64,000 nucleotides of DNA from Pseudomonas putida NBRC 14164 (GTDB lineage: Bacteria > Pseudomonadota > Gammaproteobacteria > Pseudomonadales > Pseudomonadaceae). Below the pieces are notes generated by a model that saw only the letters and a program-made list of their open reading frames with translations, did not search any database and was not told where the DNA came from. A program made the translations under genes and the position numbers. Each line of letters starts with the position of its first letter. Positions within the stretch are counted from its first letter, which is position 1. Of this stretch, positions 7,716-15,446 are shown piece by piece. The stretch lies in NCBI RefSeq assembly GCF_000412675.1, contig NC_021505.1:1358501-1422500 (forward strand), read 5' to 3'.

Positions 7716-8681
7716 TCAAACCGGCTCGACTGTGACCCACCACGGCGTCAGCCGCTGCACCCGCACCGGCAACGCCGCTTGCAACAAGGCCAGTGCGCGG
7801 TCGGTATCGTTGAGCGGGAAGGCGCCCATCACCGACAGTTTGCCGACATCCGGGTGCCAACCCAGGTGCCCGTGGCGATAGCGCCCCAGCGTTTGCAGCA
7901 AATGCGCCAATGGCATGTCTTCGGCATTGAGACGTTGATAAATCCACGACTCGCCCGCGCTTTGCGCCGGGCGGGCGTTGCTGATGCCCCGGGCGCTGAA
8001 GTCCACTTGCTGGCCCGCCGCCACGATGCAGCGCTCACCGCTTTGAGCCGTGCACACCTCCACGGCGCCCGCGTACACATCCAGCCTGGTGCGCTCCCCC
8101 TGCTGGCACACCGCAAAGCGCGTGCCCAGCGCCTGCATGCGCCCTTGCGCTGTGTCGACGAAGAAGGGGCGGCGCGGGTCGTGGGCGGTTTCCACCAGCA
8201 GCTCGCCAAAGCGCAGCTTCAGTACCCGGCTGAGTGTGGAGAATTCCAGGTCCACAGCACTTTGCGCCCCCAGCCATAACTGGCTGCCATCGGCCAGGCG
8301 GGTTTTGCGGATTTCACCGATGCCGGTGGCCATGTCGGCATCCCAGCCCGACAGCGGGGCACCGTGCCACGCCCGCCAGCCAAGCAGCGAGCTGGCGCCA
8401 AGCACCAGCAGCGACTTGAGCCCGGTGCGCCGGCTGAAGCGCCGCGCGTCGTGCTCACGCAGTGCCCGGCCCGCGGCGGCGCCTTCGGCTTGCAATGGGG
8501 CAAAACGCTGGCCGACCCGTTGAACATAGTGCCAGGCCGCCTGATGGTCGCCGTGCTGGTCAAACCAGTGTTGCCACTGCGTGTGCAACTGCGGTGCGGC
8601 GTTTTCGTCCTGCAACTGCACGTACCAGTGCGCGGCCTGCTGCAGGCTGGCGTGGCTGAGTTTTTGCGCGGGCGCGGTCAT
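7716..8681 (-). CDS. FecR-family anti-sigma factor
   Basis: A 321-residue inner-membrane regulator that receives the signal from the receptor's STN domain and controls the adjacent sigma factor. The N-terminal cytosolic domain (ASLQQAAHWYVQLQDE, HQAAWHYVQRV) precedes one membrane segment (LKSLLVLGASSLLGW, about residues 90-105). The periplasmic FecR domain shows TGIGEIRKTRLADGSQLWLGAQSAVDLEF, GELLVETAHDPRRPFFVDTAQGRMQALGTRFAV. I chose ATG 8681, four bases after the sigma gene stop with GGTGGAG overlapping that stop, which implies translational coupling. Confidence 0.93.
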   Translation of the reverse strand: MTAPAQKLSHASLQQAAHWYVQLQDENAAPQLHTQWQHWFDQHGDHQAAWHYVQRVGQRFAPLQAEGAAAGRALREHDARRFSRRTGLKSLLVLGASSLLGWRAWHGAPLSGWDADMATGIGEIRKTRLADGSQLWLGAQSAVDLEFSTLSRVLKLRFGELLVETAHDPRRPFFVDTAQGRMQALGTRFAVCQQGERTRLDVYAGAVEVCTAQSGERCIVAAGQQVDFSARGISNARPAQSAGESWIYQRLNAEDMPLAHLLQTLGRYRHGHLGWHPDVGKLSVMGAFPLNDTDRALALLQAALPVRVQRLTPWWVTVEPV

Positions 8682-8685
8682 GGCG

Positions 8686-9216
8686 TCACTCCACCAGCAA
8701 GCCGTCGAGTTCGGCTTCAAGAATGGCGCAATGCAGAAACGCCTGGGCCAGGTATTTCTTGATCATGCGTTCGCTCACGCCAATGTGCGCGGCGATATCG
8801 GGGTAGGCCAGGCCATCGATCTGCGCCAGCAGGAATGCCTGGCGCACCTTGCTCGGCAAACGCAGCAGCATGGCGTCCACCTCGTGCAGGGTCTCGACAA
8901 TGATCGCGCGCTGTTCGGGGGAGGGCTGCAGTGCCTCGGGCTGCAAGGCCAATTGCTGCAACCAGGCCTGTTCAAGCTTTTGCCGGCGCCAGTGGTCCAC
9001 GCACAGGCCGCGGGCAATGGTCGCCAGGTACGAGCGCTCGCCGCGTGCACCGTCGAACTGCCTTGGGCGGTTGAGGATGCGCACGAAGGTGTCCTGCACA
9101 AGGTCCGCGGCATCGCAGCGGCTGCCCAGGCGGCGGTACAGAAAGCCGAGCAACCAGCGCGAGTGGCTGTGGTACAGGGTATGGAGCGAGGTGTTCAGCT
9201 CTGGGATCGAAACCAC
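8686..9216 (-). CDS. FecI-type ECF RNA polymerase sigma factor
   Basis: A 176-residue ECF sigma factor. Region 2 shows HSRWLLGFLYRRLGSRCDAADLVQDTFVRIL and GERSYLATIARGLCVDHWRR. Region 4 shows LPSKVRQAFLLAQIDGLAYPDIAAHIGVSERMIKKYL. It would direct polymerase to the receptor gene in response to the ligand signal. I prefer GTG 9216; an in-frame start at 9294 would add 26 residues translated from a Fur-like box and other promoter-like sequence, so the longer form is unlikely. The start remains uncertain. Confidence 0.9.
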   Translation of the reverse strand: MVSIPELNTSLHTLYHSHSRWLLGFLYRRLGSRCDAADLVQDTFVRILNRPRQFDGARGERSYLATIARGLCVDHWRRQKLEQAWLQQLALQPEALQPSPEQRAIIVETLHEVDAMLLRLPSKVRQAFLLAQIDGLAYPDIAAHIGVSERMIKKYLAQAFLHCAILEAELDGLLVE

Positions 9217-9245
9217 GGCGGCATCCGGCGCGAGCGCATAATGGT

Positions 9246-9264
9246 GCGAATGAGAAATGATCGC
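9246..9264 (-). promoter_or_regulatory. Fur-box-like site upstream of the sigma factor
   Basis: On the plus strand GCGAATGAGAAATGATCGC contains the AATGAGAA..ATGAT pattern typical of Pseudomonas Fur sites, 30 bases upstream of the preferred sigma start. Iron repression of the sigma factor is the usual arrangement for FecI-type systems. The match is imperfect. Confidence 0.4.
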
Positions 9265-9357
9265 AATAGTAGGGGCGCCGAGAGAATACTGCAATCATTG
9301 CAAAGTTTGCGGGTATACCCTGGGACAACCCGTCACCTTGACGCGAGGACCGGCAAT

Positions 9358-9385
9358 TTGTTTGCGCTGGCATTTCGGATACAAT
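9358..9385 (+). promoter_or_regulatory. Sigma-70-type promoter for mqo
   Basis: TTGTTT (9358-9363) and TACAAT (9380-9385) are separated by 16 bases, leaving a leader of about 155 bases before the mqo start. The remaining intergenic stretch 9217-9548 holds only this and the Fur-like box. Confidence 0.5.
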
Positions 9386-9548
9386 CAGAAAAACGATTCA
9401 GCCCTGTCGGTCAATTCGACAAAAGGCCGAGTCGTTTTCTGGTTCTCTGGCTGCCGAACAATGATCAACAACAAGCCTGCGCTGAAGAACACGGAACACC
9501 TGGGCCAGCCACAGGCCCTCCCTCCGTTCTCCTGACTGGAATAGATCA

Positions 9549-11186
9549 ATGTTCAAGAAAGCTGGCAAGACCTTGCTGGGTCTGGCTGTCGCTGCGAGCT
9601 TCATGCAAGCGCACGCCGCAGAAACCAAAAAAGTAGACGTGCTGCTGGTTGGCGGCGGCATCATGAGCTCCACCCTGGCTGTGTGGTTGCACGAGCTGGA
9701 GCCAAGCTGGTCGATGGAAATGGTCGAGCGCCTGGACGGCGTGGCTGAAGAAAGCTCCAACGGCTGGAACAACGCCGGTACCGGCCACTCCGCGCTGGCC
9801 GAGCTGAACTACACCCCGGAAGACAAAGACGGCAACGTCAATATCTCCAAGGCCATCGAAATCAACGAAGCCTTCCAGATCTCCCGTCAGTTCTGGGCCT
9901 GGCAGGTTCGCCAGGGCGTGCTGAAGAACCCGCACTCGTTCATCAACACCACTCCGCACATGAGCTTCGTGTGGGGCGATGACAACATCAAGTTCCTGAA
10001 AAAGCGTTACGACGCGCTGCAGGCCAGCCCGCTGTTCCGCCCGATGCAGTACTCCGAGGACCACGCGCAGATCGCCAAGTGGGTCCCGTTGATGATGGAA
10101 GGGCGCGACCCGAACCAGAAGCTGGCCGTGACCTGGACGCCAATCGGCACCGACGTCAACTTCGGCGAGATCACCCGCCAGATGGTCGGCCACCTGAAGA
10201 CCCAGGACAAGTTCGACCTGAAGCTGTCCAGCGAAGTGCAGGACATCACCCGCAACAAGGACGGCTCCTGGCACGTCGAGTACAAGAACCTGAAGGACGG
10301 TACCGAATCGGCTACCGATGCCAAGTTCCTGTTCATCGGTGCCGGCGGCGGCGCACTGAAGCTGCTGCAGAAGTCGGGCATTCCTGAAGCCAAGGAATAC
10401 GCAGGCTTCCCGGTGGGTGGCTCGTTCCTGGTGACCGAGAATCCGACCATTGCCATGCAGCACATGGCCAAGGCCTACGGCATTGCCTCGACTGGCGCGC
10501 CACCCATGTCGGTACCGCACCTGGACACCCGCGTGCTGGACGGCAAGCGCGTGATCCTGTTTGGCCCATTTGCCACCTTCTCGACCAAGTTCCTGAAGAA
10601 CGGCTCGTACCTGGACCTGCTGAGCAGCACCACCACCCACAACGTGTGGCCGATGACCAAGGTCGGTATCGAGCAGTACCCGCTGGTGGAGTACCTCGCT
10701 GGCCAGCTGATGCTGTCTGACGATGACCGCTTCGAAGCCCTGCGCACCTACTTCCCGAATGCCAAGAAGGAAGACTGGCGCCTGTGGCAGGCCGGCCAGC
10801 GTGTGCAGATCATCAAGCGTGATGCCGAGAAGGGCGGCGTGCTGAAGCTGGGCACCGAAGTGGTCGCGTCCGAAGACCGTACCATTGCCGGCCTGCTGGG
10901 GGCATCGCCGGGTGCTTCGACTGCTGCGCCGATCATGCTGACCGTGCTGGAAACCGTATTCAAGGAAAAGGTCGCTACCCCAGAGTGGCAGGCCAAGATC
11001 AAGCAGATCGTGCCGAGCTACGGCACCAAGCTGAACGATTCGGCGGCGGCCACCCAGAAAGAGTGGAACTATACCGCTGAAGTACTGCAGCTGGAGAAAC
11101 CGCCAGTGATCGACGCCAGCGTCGATTTCGGTGGCGCGGCCAGCGAGCCGGTTGAAAGCAAGCCTGAGAACGACATGGCGCTGTAA
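9549..11186 (+). CDS. mqo: Malate:quinone oxidoreductase with N-terminal signal sequence
   Basis: A 545-residue FAD enzyme that oxidises malate to oxaloacetate and passes electrons to quinone. Family blocks are clear: [26 protein letters not shown] (FAD fold), [37 protein letters not shown], and [15 protein letters not shown] near the C-terminus. Unusually, the first 23 residues ([19 protein letters not shown]) form a typical Sec signal ending in AHA before AE. Mqo is normally a peripheral protein on the cytoplasmic face. Mature length otherwise fits the family. Own promoter and terminator, so monocistronic. Confidence 0.95.
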   Translation: MFKKAGKTLLGLAVAASFMQAHAAETKKVDVLLVGGGIMSSTLAVWLHELEPSWSMEMVERLDGVAEESSNGWNNAGTGHSALAELNYTPEDKDGNVNISKAIEINEAFQISRQFWAWQVRQGVLKNPHSFINTTPHMSFVWGDDNIKFLKKRYDALQASPLFRPMQYSEDHAQIAKWVPLMMEGRDPNQKLAVTWTPIGTDVNFGEITRQMVGHLKTQDKFDLKLSSEVQDITRNKDGSWHVEYKNLKDGTESATDAKFLFIGAGGGALKLLQKSGIPEAKEYAGFPVGGSFLVTENPTIAMQHMAKAYGIASTGAPPMSVPHLDTRVLDGKRVILFGPFATFSTKFLKNGSYLDLLSSTTTHNVWPMTKVGIEQYPLVEYLAGQLMLSDDDRFEALRTYFPNAKKEDWRLWQAGQRVQIIKRDAEKGGVLKLGTEVVASEDRTIAGLLGASPGASTAAPIMLTVLETVFKEKVATPEWQAKIKQIVPSYGTKLNDSAAATQKEWNYTAEVLQLEKPPVIDASVDFGGAASEPVESKPENDMAL

Positions 11187-11207
11187 TCGGCCATTGTCGT
11201 GAAAGAA

Positions 11208-11239
11208 GCCACGGGGGAAACCTCGTGGTTTTTTTTTGC
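11208..11239 (+). terminator. Intrinsic terminator of mqo
   Basis: The stem CCACG.GG / CC.CGTGG around a short AAA-containing loop is followed by nine T residues, 20 bases after the mqo stop. Confidence 0.85.
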
Positions 11240-11318
11240 CTGTTCGGGCCTTTGAGCGGCGGTTCGACGTATTGATGGGCCCACGGGCTCATCACTACCC
11301 CCGGGGCCTGCGGCAAAA

Positions 11319-11627
11319 TCATCTTTGGCGCAGGATGCACTCCAGCAGCCCGGGAAACCGCTCGCCCAGCATTTCACTGCGCAATGAATTCATATGGGTC
11401 GTCCCCACATTGCGGGTATGCACCAACCCCGCATCACGTAGCACGCGGAAGTGGTGCGACATGCTCGACTTGGGCCGCCCCCCGTCCAGCTCGCCACAGC
11501 TGGCCTCGGCAACGCCGGCCAGGTGGCGGACGATTTCCAGGCGCACGGGGTCGCTGAGCGCATAGAGCAGGCGTTCAAGGATCAGGTCTTCAGCGTTGGG
11601 ATGTTTATAGGCTCGCATGGCCGACAT
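11319..11627 (-). CDS. ArsR-family transcriptional repressor
   Basis: A 102-residue winged-helix repressor. The ArsR pattern is evident: LERLLYALSDPVRLEIVRHLAG, then SSMSHHFRVLRDAGLVHTRNVGTTHMNSLR. The cysteine motif of metal sensors (ELCVCDL) is absent, so this is probably a redox or organic-ligand sensor. It is divergent from xenA with a perfect palindrome between them, indicating control of xenA and itself. The start is uncertain: 11675 is excluded because it would translate the operator; ATG at 11627 or 11618 fits family length. Confidence 0.88.
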   Translation of the reverse strand: MSAMRAYKHPNAEDLILERLLYALSDPVRLEIVRHLAGVAEASCGELDGGRPKSSMSHHFRVLRDAGLVHTRNVGTTHMNSLRSEMLGERFPGLLECILRQR

Positions 11628-11655
11628 GATAACGGGGGTTTCACTAATTGCCATA

Positions 11656-11673
11656 GTTCGATTATGATCGAAC
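11656..11673. promoter_or_regulatory. Palindromic operator between arsR-like gene and xenA
   Basis: GTTCGAT-TATG-ATCGAAC is a perfect 7-bp inverted repeat with a 4-base spacer, centred between the two divergent starts. Position and symmetry fit the dimeric ArsR protein encoded next to it. Confidence 0.7.
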
Positions 11674-11703
11674 AACAGTATTCAGATGAACCCGGAGTTT
11701 CCC

Positions 11704-12795
11704 ATGTCCGCCCTGTTCGAGCCCTATACCCTCAAAGACGTCACCCTGCGTAACCGCATCGCCATTCCGCCAATGTGCCAATACATGGCTGAAGACGGCA
11801 TGATCAACGACTGGCACCACGTGCACTACGCCGGCCTGGCCCGTGGTGGTGCCGGTCTGCTGGTGGTGGAGGCCACGGCGGTGGCACCGGAAGGTCGCAT
11901 CACCCCCGGTTGTGCCGGTATCTGGAGCGATGCCCACGCCCAGGCGTTCGTACCTGTGGTACAGGCCATCAAGGCTGCAGGTTCGGTGCCGGGCATCCAG
12001 ATCGCCCACGCCGGTCGCAAGGCCAGCGCCAACCGCCCGTGGGAGGGTGACGACCACATTGCCGCCGACGACGCGCGCGGCTGGGAAACCATCGCCCCGT
12101 CTGCCATTGCCTTTGGCGCGAACCTGCCGAAAGTGCCACGCGAAATGACCCTGGACGACATTGCCCGGGTCAAGCAGGACTTCGTCGATGCCGCCCGCCG
12201 TGCGCGTGATGCCGGCTTCGAATGGATCGAACTGCACTTTGCCCACGGCTACCTGGGCCAGAGCTTCTTCTCCGAGCACACCAACAAGCGGACCGATGCC
12301 TACGGTGGCAGCTTCGACAACCGCAGCCGCTTCCTGCTGGAAACCCTGGCTGCGGTGCGTGAAGTGTGGCCAGAGAACCTGCCGCTGACCGCGCGCTTTG
12401 GTGTGCTGGAATACGATGGCCGCGACGAGCAGACCCTGGAAGAGTCGATCGAACTGGCGCGCCGCTTCAAGGCTGGCGGCCTTGACCTGCTGAGCGTAAG
12501 TGTCGGTTTCACCATTCCCGAGACCAACATCCCGTGGGGCCCGGCGTTCATGGGGCCGATTGCCGAGCGTGTGCGCCGCGAGGCGAAGCTGCCGGTGACT
12601 TCGGCGTGGGGCTTTGGCACACCGCAGCTGGCTGAGGCCGCGTTGCAGGCAAACCAGCTGGACCTGGTTTCGGTAGGGCGTGCGCACCTGGCCGACCCGC
12701 ACTGGGCGTACTTTGCGGCCAAGGAACTGGGGGTGGAGAAAGCCTCCTGGACCTTGCCGGCGCCGTATGCGCACTGGCTTGAGCGCTATCGCTGA
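11704..12795 (+). CDS. xenA: Xenobiotic reductase A, old yellow enzyme family
   Basis: A 363-residue FMN flavoprotein that reduces activated alkenes, nitrate esters and related xenobiotics using NADPH. It matches the P. putida XenA type: YTLKDVTLRNRIAIPPMCQYMAEDGMINDWH near the N-terminus (the Cys of PPMCQY tunes the flavin), IQIAHAGRKAS, and HFAHGYLGQSFFSEHTNKRTDAYGGS with the substrate-binding His and Tyr. Length equals known XenA. ATG 11704 has GGAG six bases upstream; an in-frame ATG at 11686 lacks one. Probably derepressed when the divergent ArsR protein leaves its palindrome. Confidence 0.95.
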   Translation: MSALFEPYTLKDVTLRNRIAIPPMCQYMAEDGMINDWHHVHYAGLARGGAGLLVVEATAVAPEGRITPGCAGIWSDAHAQAFVPVVQAIKAAGSVPGIQIAHAGRKASANRPWEGDDHIAADDARGWETIAPSAIAFGANLPKVPREMTLDDIARVKQDFVDAARRARDAGFEWIELHFAHGYLGQSFFSEHTNKRTDAYGGSFDNRSRFLLETLAAVREVWPENLPLTARFGVLEYDGRDEQTLEESIELARRFKAGGLDLLSVSVGFTIPETNIPWGPAFMGPIAERVRREAKLPVTSAWGFGTPQLAEAALQANQLDLVSVGRAHLADPHWAYFAAKELGVEKASWTLPAPYAHWLERYR

Positions 12796-12802
12796 GAAGC
12801 CT

Positions 12803-12842
12803 GGGGCTGCTGCGCAGCCCATTCGCCGGCAAGCCAGCTCCT
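12803..12842. repeat. REP unit split by the IS110 element, left part
   Basis: CCATTCGCCGGCAAGCCAGCTCC continues only to the CT core at 12841-12842, where the insertion element begins. It is the mirror orientation of the REP at 14146-14192, so the pre-insertion site was an inverted REP pair. Confidence 0.85.
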
Positions 12843-12856
12843 TGTATGTTGTGCCT

Positions 12857-13040
12857 AGCCTGATGAGAGAGGTTATTCTCGTCAGGCTATAGAAGCACTT
12901 CCGGGGAGGCCGATCGCTCCTGAAGGCAGGGTTTGCCCCTGACCTTGTCTGTAGAGAGGCCCCCCGCCTCATTGCCCACTACGAAGAGTATCGAGAAGCC
13001 GACAAGTCGGACTTCGCATTACAAGGTTGCAGCGGCATGA
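12857..13040 (+). ncRNA. Predicted bridge RNA of the IS110 element
   Basis: Three structured parts follow in order. (1) 5' stem-loop AGCCTGA (12857-12863) / TCAGGCT (12882-12888). (2) Target loop: GCTCCT (12916-12921) equals the left target plus core, and CTGTAG (12949-12954) is complementary to core plus right target CTACAG; between them AAGG-CAGGG pairs with CCCTG-A-CCTT. (3) Donor loop: AGAGTATC (12985-12992) equals the right end of the element plus the first core base (14103-14110), and TACAAG (13020-13025) is complementary to core plus left end CTTGTA (12841-12846); between them GAAGCCGAC pairs with GTCGGACTTC. Exact RNA ends are not known. Confidence 0.8.
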
Positions 13041-13098
13041 AGTTCGAGGTCGGGGAACCGGAGGCCATTGTTACCTAACTCGCTTGGGAGTGGGAAGA

Positions 13099-14094
13099 AT
13101 GAATGTCTGTGTGGGCCTGGATATTGGTTCTCGTACGTCGATCGTTGGGGTGCGTAAAGATGGGCGTCCCGCTGGACAGTGGGATATCGCTCAGACCCCT
13201 GCGGGTCGTAAGGCAGCGGTGAAAAAGCTGCAGGCGCTCAAGCCCAAGTCGATCGTGATGGAGGCGACCGGAATCTATTACCTGGACCTGGCCCTTGAGC
13301 TGCATGCTGCCGACCTTCCTGTTTCGGTGATCAACCCCAAGAGCTTCCATAATTTCGCCAAGCTGATGCTGGTGAACAGTAAAACTGACTCGATAGATGC
13401 TCAGTTGCTGTCCGAGTACGGTGAACGTATGACACCGCGCTTGTGGACACCGCCAAGCTCCGTACAGCTTGAGCTGAGGGCTCTTGGCCGGCACATCAAT
13501 CGTCTGGTCGGGCACCGCACCAGGGCGAAGAATGAACTGCATGCATTGCAGGCGACCGCTACGACCGTGTCGATGCTGATCGAAGATCAAGAGGAAGCGA
13601 TTGCCACTTTGGACAATCGCATTGAGCGTTTCCGCAAGGCCGGACGTGAGTTGATCGCTCAGTGTCCGACGCTTAACCGGCAGTACAAGCAGTTACTAGC
13701 GGGCCCGGGAATGGGAGAAGTCTCGGCACTTGCTGCCTTGGCTGAGCTGACCACCCTTCCTCAAATGCTCAAGTCCTCTCAGGTCGCTCGTCATGCTGGT
13801 CTAGATGTTCGACAGACACAGTCGGGGACAAGCATTGATAAACCTGGTCGGCTCGGCAAAAGCGGGAATGCCTATTTACGGGCAGCCATGTACATGCCTG
13901 CGTTGACGGCGGTGCGCTGCGATCCTTACGCGAAGGCCTTTTATGAATCGCTGGTCAGCAGGGGGAAGAAAAAAATGCAAGCGATCGCCGCTGTCATGCG
14001 CAAGTACCTGACGGGCATATGGGCATGCATGCGCGGCGATGAACCATTTGATACGGCCAAGCTTTTCAGCTCTGAACACCTTAGAAAAGCTTGA
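13099..14094 (+). CDS. IS110-family transposase/recombinase
   Basis: A 331-residue recombinase. The N-terminal RuvC-like DEDD domain has D8 (GLDIGS), E55 (VMEATGIYY), D97 and D100 (KTDSIDAQLL). The C-terminal Tnp20 domain has LLAGPGMGEVSALAALAEL and the serine motif RQTQSGTS with candidate catalytic Ser at about 242. Residues between are a coiled coil (about 125-185). ATG 13099 is preceded by GGGAGTGGGAAGA. An in-frame extension to 13027 would overlap the RNA leader. Family members act with a bridge RNA made from the same element. Confidence 0.95.
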   Translation: MNVCVGLDIGSRTSIVGVRKDGRPAGQWDIAQTPAGRKAAVKKLQALKPKSIVMEATGIYYLDLALELHAADLPVSVINPKSFHNFAKLMLVNSKTDSIDAQLLSEYGERMTPRLWTPPSSVQLELRALGRHINRLVGHRTRAKNELHALQATATTVSMLIEDQEEAIATLDNRIERFRKAGRELIAQCPTLNRQYKQLLAGPGMGEVSALAALAELTTLPQMLKSSQVARHAGLDVRQTQSGTSIDKPGRLGKSGNAYLRAAMYMPALTAVRCDPYAKAFYESLVSRGKKKMQAIAAVMRKYLTGIWACMRGDEPFDTAKLFSSEHLRKA

Positions 14095-14145
14095 CCGCCA
14101 ACAGAGTATCTACAGGATCATCACAGGCTTCAAGCCCTGTGCAAT

Positions 14146-14192
14146 ACCTGTGGGAGCTGGCTTGCCGGCGAATGGGCCGCACAGCGGCCCCC
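14146..14192. repeat. REP unit on the right flank of the IS110 element
   Basis: ACCTGTGGGAGCTGGCTTGCCGGCGAATGGGCC, the intact mirror mate of the REP cut at 12841. The stretch 14112-14145 (ACAGGATCATCACAGGC..) is the usual spacer of such pairs. Confidence 0.85.
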
Positions 14193-14196
14193 GAAT

Positions 14197-15444
14197 CTAG
14201 AACCGATCCAACCGGTAGGCTCCCATCTCAGGCCTAGCGGCCCGCTCAGCCAACCGCCCCACCCATTCCGCCGTCACCGCCGCCTGGGTCAACCCCAGGT
14301 GCTGATGCCCAAACGCCAACAGCACCCGCCCATCACACACCCTGTCGATCACCGGCAGCGAGTCCGGTAACGAAGGCCGGAAGCCCATCCACGGCGTCGC
14401 CCCTTCGACGCTCAAGTCTTGCCGGAACAACCCCTTGCTCAACCGGTGCAACTGCCATGCCCGTTGCATGCTTGGCGGTGCCTCCAGCCCGGCGAACTCC
14501 ACCGTGCCGGCCAGGCGCAAGCCTTCGGCCATGGGCGTCATGATGAACTTGCGCTCCAGCGAAGTGACTGCAAACGGCAGGCGCTGGTGCTCACCCGGCA
14601 ACATCAGGTGGTAACCGCGTTCTGTGTCCAGCGGTACCCGCTTGCCCGTCAGCGCGGCGGTCAGTTTCGCAGAATGGGCACCACAGCTGATCAGCACCTG
14701 GCGGGCATTGAGCGTGCCTTGGTCGCTGGCCAGGCTCACGCCCGCGCTGTGCAATTGCCCGCCATCGACCTGCGCCTGAACAAAGCGCACGCCGCTGGCC
14801 TTGGCCGCTTCGAACAGTTCGCACACAACCCGGTAAGGGTCGATGAAGTGCCCGGTGCGCGGAAAGAACAACCCGCCCAGCAGTGACGGGCTCAGTTGCG
14901 GCGCTGCCTCGCGCACGGTTTCGGCCGACCAGACGTCCACCGGCACCGCCTGCTGTTGCATGCGGGTGCGCAACGCCTCCAGTGCCTGGCGTGACTCAGG
15001 CTTCTCGAACACCAGCAACGAACCATCCTCCTGGAACAGGTCGCTGCGCCCGATCGAGCCCAGCAGGCGCTGCCATGCACCCAGGCTGCCTTCGTTCAGC
15101 GTGCGGATGCCGGCCACACTGCGCTGGAACGGGGCCGGGCGCAGGTTGAGCAGCAGGCGGGTGAACCAGGGCATGGCCGTGGGCAGGTACTTCCAGTCCA
15201 GGCGCAGTGGGCCCATCGGGTCCAGCAGCATGCGCGGCAAGCGCTTGAGGATCGACAGGTCGGCAATCGGGAACACCTGCTCGGTGGCCAGGTGCCCGGC
15301 GTTGCCATAGGACGCCCCATGGCCGGGTGCCTGGCGGTCGACCAATAGCACCCGGAGGCCCTGGCGGGCCAGTTGCAGGGCACAGGCAACGCCGACAATC
15401 CCGGCGCCCACCACGGCGATATCGGCTTCAGGGTTTTCGACCAT
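14197..15444 (-). CDS. D-hydroxyproline dehydrogenase (FAD-dependent, single-subunit type)
   Basis: A 415-residue DAO-family flavoenzyme. ADIAVVGAGIVGVACALQLARQGLRVLLVDRQAPGHGASYGNAGHLA is the FAD-binding fold; the C-terminal VIDRVCDGRVLLAFGHQHLGLTQAAVTA block is typical of D-amino-acid dehydrogenases. In the operon it would oxidise cis-4-hydroxy-D-proline to 1-pyrroline-4-hydroxy-2-carboxylate, passing electrons to the respiratory chain. ATG 15444 was chosen because it lies two bases after the upstream gene's stop with AAGG before it. Last gene of a five-gene operon. The reaction is inferred from context. Confidence 0.88.
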   Translation of the reverse strand: MVENPEADIAVVGAGIVGVACALQLARQGLRVLLVDRQAPGHGASYGNAGHLATEQVFPIADLSILKRLPRMLLDPMGPLRLDWKYLPTAMPWFTRLLLNLRPAPFQRSVAGIRTLNEGSLGAWQRLLGSIGRSDLFQEDGSLLVFEKPESRQALEALRTRMQQQAVPVDVWSAETVREAAPQLSPSLLGGLFFPRTGHFIDPYRVVCELFEAAKASGVRFVQAQVDGGQLHSAGVSLASDQGTLNARQVLISCGAHSAKLTAALTGKRVPLDTERGYHLMLPGEHQRLPFAVTSLERKFIMTPMAEGLRLAGTVEFAGLEAPPSMQRAWQLHRLSKGLFRQDLSVEGATPWMGFRPSLPDSLPVIDRVCDGRVLLAFGHQHLGLTQAAVTAEWVGRLAERAARPEMGAYRLDRF

Positions 15445-15446
15445 GC

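Larger units (their letters stand above)
12843..14109 (+). mobile_element. IS110-family insertion sequence (ISPpu9-like) inserted into a REP
   Basis: About 1.27 kb. The left end begins TGTATGTTGTG after target half GCTC-CT. The right end finishes ACAGAGTAT before CT-ACAGGATCA, where the REP sequence resumes. A CT dinucleotide at each junction matches the core used by the IS110 group; there are no terminal inverted repeats, as usual for the family. It contains a roughly 250-base structured leader, one transposase gene and almost no 3' non-coding sequence. P. putida elements of the ISPpu9/ISPpu10 type are known to target REPs. It appears intact and possibly active. Confidence 0.88.

Noticed and set aside
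9217..9294. Longer N-terminus of the ECF sigma factor
   Set aside because: The extra codons lie over a Fur-like box and promoter-like sequence and do not resemble sigma region 1 or 2.
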